Positions 56,891 through 64,000 of a stretch of DNA of 64,000 nt are shown one piece after another. Made by a program: the position numbers and the translations under genes. Each line of letters begins with the position of its first letter. Position 1 is the first letter of the stretch. Below the pieces are notes generated by a model. It searched no databases, was not told where the DNA came from, and saw nothing but the letters and a program-made list of their open reading frames with translations. The stretch is from the NCBI GenBank assembly GCA_024529925.1, contig JAFEUB010001041.1:62001-126000 (forward strand), read 5' to 3'. The stretch comes from Ophthalmolycus amberensis. Lineage: Eukaryota; Chordata; Actinopteri; Perciformes; Zoarcidae.

Positions 56891-57499
56891 CCGTCGCTCG
56901 GGACATTATTTCACTATATCTTTACTGAGCACATAGTTGTTTGCTGCTATATTAATGCTCTGAATGTCATATATATTGCTGCTTAAAAAGAAGTGTTTCA
57001 GATACCCTGCTAACTATTGAACTGACAGGGACCAAAACCTAACCATAACCTCCCTGGGAGAAATACAAAAATATACAAGATGATCCTTCGCAACAAGCTG
57101 AAAGCTCACCAGGCCACTATCTAACACGTATATTCTAACAAGTTGTTATTCTACACAACTTAGAGGGAAGGTTTCGCTGATCAAAACCAGCCTTTTTACC
57201 TCACGTTTTCCCTGCAGAATGTCTCTGTCCAATCTCCACTCTGTAGTTCTGCAAATCTTGTATACACATTGGAAGGAACATTGTTGGTAGGAGTCTCACC
57301 CTACCAACAAGGCAAAATACAATGAATGCCTCTATGAATCAGAATCTACCAATGAATGAGTATTTATAGTCATACAGAATATAATACCAGTAAGTATACG
57401 CAGTAGACATTGTGATGAAAGTTAGTGCTCCATTGTAAACAGAGGTGCGAAGATAGTTGATAGAGACTTGTTTGTATTTAACATCTCTAGAGTCAAGAA

Positions 57500-58290
57500 C
57501 AGCAAGAAAGACACGTTTTTTCTAAGATAAATTAAATGAAAAATTAAACTTATTTCTAAAATAAGAGCCAAGCATTAACTTCAGTTGTTTCACCAATTCT
57601 GTGATTTGAGGCTTGAAAGAGTTATCAACTGCATATCCAAAGTATTTGTCCGCAATAACATACTAACCCTAAAAGGCGGTGACAGATGGAAGATCTTTTT
57701 CTTTGAATTTCTGAACAAAGTTTTTCTGCATTGAGTTTGAGTCAATCTGCTTTAAATGTTAAAATATTGTTAAAAGCAGAGTGAATGGTCAAAGGTGTCT
57801 TCCTGAGATGGTGCCGAACAATACATTTGCATTAAAAGGACAGTTGGCATGAGGAACATCCAAAGCGAGATGGTTGCACACAGTATATATATAGCAAAAA
57901 AGAAGTGGTCCCAGAACTCAGCCCTAGGGGACACTCTTGTTAACATTAAGAGACTTGTATTCATGCCAACATCCACACATCGTTTTCTGTGTGATAAATT
58001 GATTGTTTTAAACCTCTGAACAGCTTTAACAGAGAAACTCAATGAAGAGTCTGCTGTTTGCGTAATCCACATTATCAAAAGCTTTAGCTAGGCTGATTAA
58101 GGTAATGCCCTTGAAACAAGGATGCAGTAATATTATTGATCATCTTTATGGCAGCTGCATTTACTGTTTTATTCTTTCTCCTAGAACTTTCTTAAAGTTC
58201 GACATGAAAGTCTTCTTCGGGTTCTTTACCCTGCAGAAGGCCATGGTCAGCAATTCTCCGATACTGGTGTGCATTCCCCCTCTTTCTTAA
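57500..58290 (-). pseudogene. L2-type LINE fragment, reverse transcriptase region
   Basis: Minus-strand pieces ITLISLAKAFDNVDYANSRL (first catalytic Asp block), SLNVNKSVP, VLGPLLFAIYI (the GVPQGSVLGPLLF block with changes) and downstream LNAEK-like DSNSMQKN fit an L2-like RT. Stops and shifts are frequent and the YADD pair is not visible. The frame near 58200 contributes AAIKMINNITASLFQG, the region before the Asp block. It is a different, older copy from the one at 26.7-29.4 kb. Confidence 0.65.
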
Positions 58291-61200
58291 CCTGAAAGCA
58301 CTACAGGAAAATTCACGGAATTACCAAAATCGTTAAGGTTCATCATCTTGGAATCACGCATGTCTGTACAAAATCCATCCAATAGTTGCTTAAATATTTC
58401 AGTCTGGACCAAAGTAAAATATCACAGTTAAAGCCTGTGAAGTGATAATAGTGTAATTTCTAGCGAAATATTATAGTTAAAGCTAAAATTCAGTTGACGG
58501 TCATGTCAGTGTGTGCACGTATGTTTGATGCCACTGAGATGGGGGAGTATGGAGAATATTGACACAAACATGCAAATACTTCATTCAGACAATCATTACG
58601 CAGTCCTGCATCCAACACACACACATGCACACACACATGCACAGTGTATCTTGTCCGCTACACTGCAGCAAGTTAATAAATCTGACTTTTCAAAGACGTG
58701 ATGTAACCATGTGAAATATTCTCTCGTCCAATCAGCTTCTGCAAAGAGCACCTCCAGCAAAAAGTGCTTGTCATAAGAGGACGGGGACCCATCTACATCA
58801 ATTTGATTTGAGACGAATGAAACAGGACAACACAGAGAAGATTAGAAAAAAGAAATCAGAGAGAAGATGAGAAGGAGACGAGAGAGGCCTGATAATTACA
58901 AACACAGCGGCAAAGGCTATCAAAAAAGCAATGACGAAATAAAGAGTGAAAGAAGGGAGGAGAGAGAGAGAGAAGATGGTAGAGGATCTGAGGAATGAGA
59001 AAGGAGGGGTAGAGAAAGATGGACGTCAAGATCAGGAGTGGAACAAAAAACGAGACACTTTGTTTAATGCTGCTTTCATCAAATTTGGAAGCATCCTATA
59101 ACGATTGAATAAATGACTGAGAAATACTTTCATAAAATGACTTTTAAAAACAGTTTGCTGTAAACAAATAACTTCTCACTGCTTCTGACTTTCACAAATA
59201 AGGAAATGAGATTACAACAATTCCAGTTAATGGAGTGCCAGTCTTGTTATAGGGAGTCTCATAAATTAGTTTAGAACTATGCAGCATACAATCTGTAAAT
59301 ATTCCATTTTTATAGAGGGATTGATGGGCGAGAGGGAGAACGGGCAGGGGAAGAAAAGGGTTAGGTGTGAAGAGCACGGCTATCTGCTGTATATGTACGC
59401 AAAATCTGCTTCAGGCTACTTTGCACTTTCGTGACCCCATGTGGCAGCAAGCACTAAAATAACTTTTGAAAGCATGAAAGTTATCTCAGAGAAAATGTAA
59501 TTTAACATTAGTATTGTGCAGTAATTCCAGACAGAGTTGGAAAGACCAGCTTTCTCTGAGCAGTGTACACGATTCCTTATATTAGTACAATCAGTGTCTC
59601 TTTGTATATTGTGCTTTTTATAAAAGTATTGTTGTATGACTTTTAAAATGCATCTCAAGAATATTTGGAGGTTACTGTATGAAGCAAGTAACCAGGTATC
59701 CTAATGGGCTGGTGTAACAAAGGTTTGTTGTACTGGTCTGTAAACTCCTGGACTAGTTAACTAATTACTTGTCTACAGCTGTGACACAAAACATTTTTCC
59801 AAGGAAGTAAAAAAAAGAAGTGGATATTGTCGTTAACTCCATAACCTCAACTGTATTAATGGCACTGATATGTCTGTTTTGGGCAGCAAGAGGCCCCTCA
59901 CTGATGAATCATCCGTCAATCACTTCTGTCAGCGACGGATCAACGGCAGCTTCATGTGATCAAATGCAGCATGTCAAGGTAACTTCAAAGGAATATTCAA
60001 AAGGAACACATTGGAAAATATGCTAATACCACTGTAGCTACACTGGTCCAACAAAAATGGCGACGCTGCATACTGACGTCTTTGATGAACTTTATTTGCC
60101 TCTCCACCTCAGACACCGTGAAAACTACAAACATAAACATTTTTACATGAATTGCGAGCTCTTCCTGGAGTTTCTCAAGCAAATGTCCGTTGCCAAACGG
60201 ACATTTGGGGTCGTTCACTCTCTGCTTCTGTGCCAGCAAACGACCCACAATGCCACGGTCATATGCACACACCAACTCTGGGTGTGGCCCGTTACATTAC
60301 GACGTTACATGACGAAATAAGATACCTTGAGGCACAACATACGGTACCATATAAACTCAATAGAATACACAATTACACATGTCTCTGGACAGTTACAACC
60401 ACTATCATGTCTGTGCATCTAGCCTGTTCAAAAACACACATACCAACACATCAAATGTCACTAATTACCATGTTCTATATTGTCTGTTTAATCCATACAC
60501 AAGAACAAGTTATAAAGAATCGACAGTTTGTGGTTATAGAAGGAGTTGTGTGTTTCTTGGTGACAAGCAGTGGGGTGCCTTGACTTCCTTAAGTCTTGTC
60601 GTCACAGTGACGTTTCCAGGGAACCAGCGCATTGCCAGAGATGCTCTGTTATGAAGTATTGGGCAGAAACTTTGTTCAAGTAAATTGTTTCCTCATGTGA
60701 GCCAGGATAACTGCTTCTCCCTGCTAGCATGTGCTAAGCTAGGCTTATTACTTCCTAACTTTTCAAAACACAGTAATCATGAACAAAAAATTCTAAAAAC
60801 ATACTCAAAACTAATTTTGAAGAATTCTTTCAAGCAGCATGTATCATATCGCTGCTGTGGTCAACTCTGTTGGATCAAGTCACGAGTAAAACAAAACTGA
60901 CTTCCCATTTGGCAATTCAGCAAATGTGTGCAACCAAAAAAATAAAGACCTCTATCTGGGTCATTCCTAGCATTTGGTGCCATTTGAGTCCCCACTACAT
61001 AATACGGTATATTTTGTGTGAAGGTGGCCTTATAATTCTTTCTAAAAGCTTGTCTTGCATGGTTAACCCCCCTCTACCATAAAACAAAATTATATGTACG
61101 CAGGAATAATTTAATTGGAAATAATTACTCCAATTTTAGCACAAGTAGGCTAAACTGCCATGTCCCCAATCATGTTTGGTCAAATTAAGATACAGATATA

Positions 61201-61741
61201 AGTAATATAAATCAAACAAATTCCAAATGTTTCCTCATTGTGGTATAGCTATATTTATAATATTCCTCACCAAATGTTGTATTTTGTTATTAATGCGCTT
61301 TTAATGCTTAAATCTTTAAGATATGTTTTGTCCCTGAGTTGACTGTCCCCCCTGTTACTATGATGCAAATCTCCCTGCACACGCCCCCTGACATTTCCTC
61401 AAGTCATGTGACTAAGGAAGTAGCATACACTTTTTGGGGGAAAATAATCTACAAGTAGCAGAGTAAGAATCACTCTTTATTAAACCTTTTTAATCAATGT
61501 GTTAGAATGCTTGAATGATGTAACTCATAACATGTCCACCCTGTTACGCTTATTCATAGTGGAAACCAATCATTTTTGGTCATTTTGAAAATAAGGTTAA
61601 TAAATGTACTAAAAATCTTCCTCTGTTGTCACTAAGTGCTAGCTTGTTTTTCATCTCATGAGTAGTCATGGCTAACTTTAGCATAAAATGTCCCCCCTGT
61701 TACTGTTTTGCACAGTAACAGGGTGGTAACAGGGTGGACAC
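58291..61741. other. No gene recognised; purine-rich and palindromic patches
   Basis: CA repeats lie near 58617-58642 and a GA-rich tract at 58835-59030. A 12-bp-stem hairpin CAAATGTCCGTT/AACGGACATTTG sits at about 60179-60206. The overlapping plus frames at 60057-60654 have no known domain. TGTCCMCCCTGTTAC words recur between 61340 and 61740. Confidence 0.45.
61695..61723. other. Perfect 11-bp stem hairpin in a CCCTGTTAC cluster
   Basis: CCCTGTTACTG, a 7-base loop, CAGTAACAGGG. A further GTAACAGGG copy follows at 61726-61734. Confidence 0.85.
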
Positions 61742-62138
61742 CAGTGGCGGGCCGTCAGGGCCTGCAAGGCCTTCTATGCTGGCCGAAACAGAATCACAAA
61801 GCTGTTTATATTTTAAAAATAAAAAAAAATTAAAGCTGCGAGCAGCGATGAACGGGCCCTCGCCATGCGCGCGTCGGGGTGCCGGCGGGACTCCGGCCTG
61901 CGCGGCCGAGAACGTCCGCGACCGTCGGACGGCGCGTCCGCGAGCGAGACGTGTTTAATCCCGCGTGGACCGCCTGATGCCGGAAATGACGCTTTGCAAA
62001 TAGTCTGATGCTTCCTGTGTCCTCTGCCTGGTGCTACAGAATGCGTGCGTCGTGTTGCTCTGTATCACGTCTGAACCACGTAGTGTAAAAGTCACGTAAA
62101 TCGGATGCAGTTTGTCAGAAAATGCAGATTTCTTTTCG

Positions 62139-62154
62139 CCAGCAGGTGGCGCTG
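62139..62154 (+). promoter_or_regulatory. CTCF-like core motif
   Basis: CCAGCAGGTGGCGCTG fits the vertebrate CTCF core consensus CCASYAGRKGGCRS at every position. Occupancy cannot be known from sequence. Confidence 0.55.
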
Positions 62155-62913
62155 TGAGTACTAGTGAAAATAAGCTTGTAGACATCCTCAGGCCATGAGT
62201 TTTATCAAGCATGTGAAGTTTGAGACTGTTTGGAACAAGTGCAGCTGAGTTACATCAGCTTTTTTCACGGGGAATCACGTAAAGTAAACGCCCGCTACGG
62301 CTAAACGATGACGTCAAACGTAAAGCTTTTAATAACTTTTAATAACAACGGTCTTGACATGGTACTAGCAAAATTTAAAGTGGATCTGATGAAGTCCCTA
62401 GGAGGAGTTCGTTAAAGTATAGCGACAAGAAATAGGCCGAAATCGATGGAAAAATGACACATAAATCAAAATTCCCGACTTCCGGTCGGGTTTAGAGCAT
62501 GGTCCAAAGAGACTTATTTTTAAGTCTCCATAGGATACATGTGCGGACTAACTTTCATACATGTAGCTCAAACGTAGCGCTGGGGCTGCTCTTTCGAAAT
62601 ATTGTAGGGGGCGCTATAGAGGCAATTTAAAACGGCCAAGCCAAAAAAACATATACACTATGTCTTCCTGTGACCTACGACACAAAGTTTACAAAGTTTC
62701 ATGAGTTTTTGAGCATCCCAACACACTAAACCATCAGCTTCCTGTTTCATGGCGAACGATGGGTCGCTACGGCAACAGCGTTCAACGAAAACGCACAATA
62801 TTCTCGGCGAATTATCATCAATGTCTTAAGGCTATCCTTATCTAATTTGAGACTTATCAGGTCACCTGGCTAGGAGGAATGAATAAAAGTTTTTTAAAAA
62901 ACATCTCCTTTAG

Positions 62914-62929
62914 CCAGTAGGCGGCGCTA
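62914..62929 (+). promoter_or_regulatory. CTCF-like core motif
   Basis: CCAGTAGGCGGCGCTA fits the core with one deviation (C at the K position). Confidence 0.45.
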
Positions 62930-63251
62930 TGAGTTATTGTATTTTTTTCAATTGAAGTCTGTTCAAGGTTGAATGAGCATCATGCATAAGAAGTTTTGTG
63001 CGGATTGGATAATGTACCTTGGAGTTATAACAACTTATTTTTTCATAAAAATTAGGTAAAATGGCCGAACACGCCACGTCAAGGTTCTTCGATGAAAGCG
63101 CGAGATTTTGATAACTTGTAATCACAAAGGTCTTAAGAGCATCCTGACCAAAGGAGAAGTTGATCGCATAAATTGTCTAGGAGTAGTTCGTTAAATACGA
63201 AGGCTGAAAAATGCAAAAAGTGACAAAAATCACAACTTCGCAGGTTTACTG

Positions 63252-63267
63252 TAGCGCCCCCTAGTGG
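63252..63267 (-). promoter_or_regulatory. CTCF-like core motif, opposite orientation
   Basis: On the minus strand CCACTAGGGGGCGCTA fits the core consensus fully and includes the extended GCGCTA. Confidence 0.55.
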
Positions 63268-64000
63268 TCGAATGAAAAACAATTGTCAGGGTGTGTTACA
63301 GCATGCGATGTGCACATATGCTGCAAGTTTTGGAATTTTAGGACAAACGGTTGAGAAGTTATGTGTATTGATATTAAGCCACGCCCCTAAGAAGTTTATT
63401 GGTCCATATCTTGTAAACGCTGAGAGCTATCAAAAAGCTTTTAATAACTTTTGATGAGGTAGATCCATTAATGATCCACAGCAAATTTGGTAACAATCGG
63501 ACCCAGCATGTAGGAGATAGCAAAAATGGGTTTCACACTAAATTCAAAATGGCGGAAAATATTTGTAGGCGGAGCTTAGGGGTCTGAGAGGCTTTTTTTT
63601 AGATCTAGCGGAGTCGGACATGTGGGTCAAATTTCAAGTCAATCGGACATACTGGCCGAGGGGCGTCGCCGGACCGATTTGTAGGGGGCGCTAGAGAGCC
63701 ATTTTTTTACACAGAAAGAAAGATGCATCCATTGTCAGATGGCTATTTTCACCAGGCCTGACAAGTCCCCAAAATTTGGTGAGTTTTAGAGTACAGCAAG
63801 TCCCCCCCAAGCAGTCCCAAAGCTTAAAAATAAGAATCACGAAGAATAATAACCCATGCAATTTCAATAGGGCCTTCGCAGGCCCTGACGTTGTCGGTTG
63901 CTCGGGCCCTAATTATAATTTATTTTATAATTTAATAATTTTGTACATGTATTGCACATACATGTATTATAATTAATAAAAATATTTTTCCCATTATCTT

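Larger units (their letters stand above)
61829..63913. mobile_element. 2.1-kb non-coding element with imperfect terminal inverted repeats
   Basis: The left end ATTAAAGCTGCGAGCAGCGA and the inverted right end ATTAGGGCCCGAGCAACCGA agree in about two thirds of 23 positions. No protein-coding frame is visible; the longest frames are 60-85 codons with no domain. The interior repeats the words GGCGCTATGAG and GGGGGCGCTA at irregular 300-500 bp intervals. The insertion site in copy C of the hAT-like repeat duplicates a TATTTTA-like stretch. The class is unknown to me. Confidence 0.65.
61742..64000 (+). mobile_element. hAT-like repeat, copy C, interrupted and cut by the window edge
   Basis: It begins CAGTGGCGGGCCGTCAGGGC, the inverse of the end of copy A. 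The match continues through CAGAATCACAAAGCTGTTTA to about 61828. It resumes at about 63914 with TTTATTTTATAATTTAATAA and continues through CATGTATTATAATTA to the window end, where CCCATTATCTT corresponds to the start of the 12345 region inverted. Confidence 0.75.

Overview
The window looks like a repeat-dense piece of a teleost fish nuclear genome. It carries L2/CR1-type and Tx1-type L1 LINEs, tRNA-derived SINEs, Ty3/gypsy LTR elements, DIRS-order tyrosine-recombinase retrotransposons, many hAT and PIF/Harbinger-type DNA elements, and long (TG)n, (TCTA)n and (TA)n microsatellites. I recognise no host protein-coding gene, rRNA, or free-standing tRNA gene. Every long open frame that can be assigned belongs to a transposable element. 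The window therefore reads as intergenic or intronic DNA.

Layout. 0-6.5 kb: an edge fragment of a possible transposase, an L2-type LINE cut by a 360-bp solo LTR with a perfect 5-bp target duplication, and a decayed DIRS-type element (+). 6.5-10 kb: an hAT element (6554-9102, perfect 8-bp duplication) and a 679-bp MITE. 10-22 kb: SINE and L2 fragments, two copies of a ~0.5-kb hAT MITE, a LINE carrying a Harbinger-like MITE, and microsatellites. 22-26.5 kb: GC-rich LTR/promoter-like DNA, then sequence with nothing recognisable. 26.6-29.7 kb: a Gypsy-like solo LTR split by a 2.7-kb L2 LINE that keeps a 625-codon open reverse-transcriptase frame. 30.3-34.3 kb: a nearly full-length but frameshifted Ngaro-type retrotransposon (-). 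36.2-41 kb: a Tx1-type L1 LINE (-) holding an hAT element, two SINE-like insertions and a Harbinger-like MITE; the hAT element itself holds a LINE tail. 41-49 kb: SINE, two solo LTRs, a foldback MITE, and an hAT MITE. 49.5-54.1 kb: a Ty3/gypsy-type element (-) whose integrase lies upstream of its reverse transcriptase (the copia-like order of the Gmr1 group), with a LINE inserted in the integrase zinc-binding domain. 54-64 kb: a 306-bp tandem duplication, an inverted repeat, an L2 remnant, and a 2.1-kb element with several CTCF-like core motifs nested in a third copy of an hAT repeat.

The strongest evidence in this window is structural. Target-site duplications and sibling copies inside the window (12.1, 48.0 and 61.7 kb; 14.3 and 20.4 kb; 17.6, 39.6 and 54.0 kb; 35.4 and 47.0 kb) let insertion order be read directly. 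No element looks autonomous: each lacks ends, carries frameshifts or stops, or has lost catalytic segments. All family names come from recognition of motifs, not from a database search.
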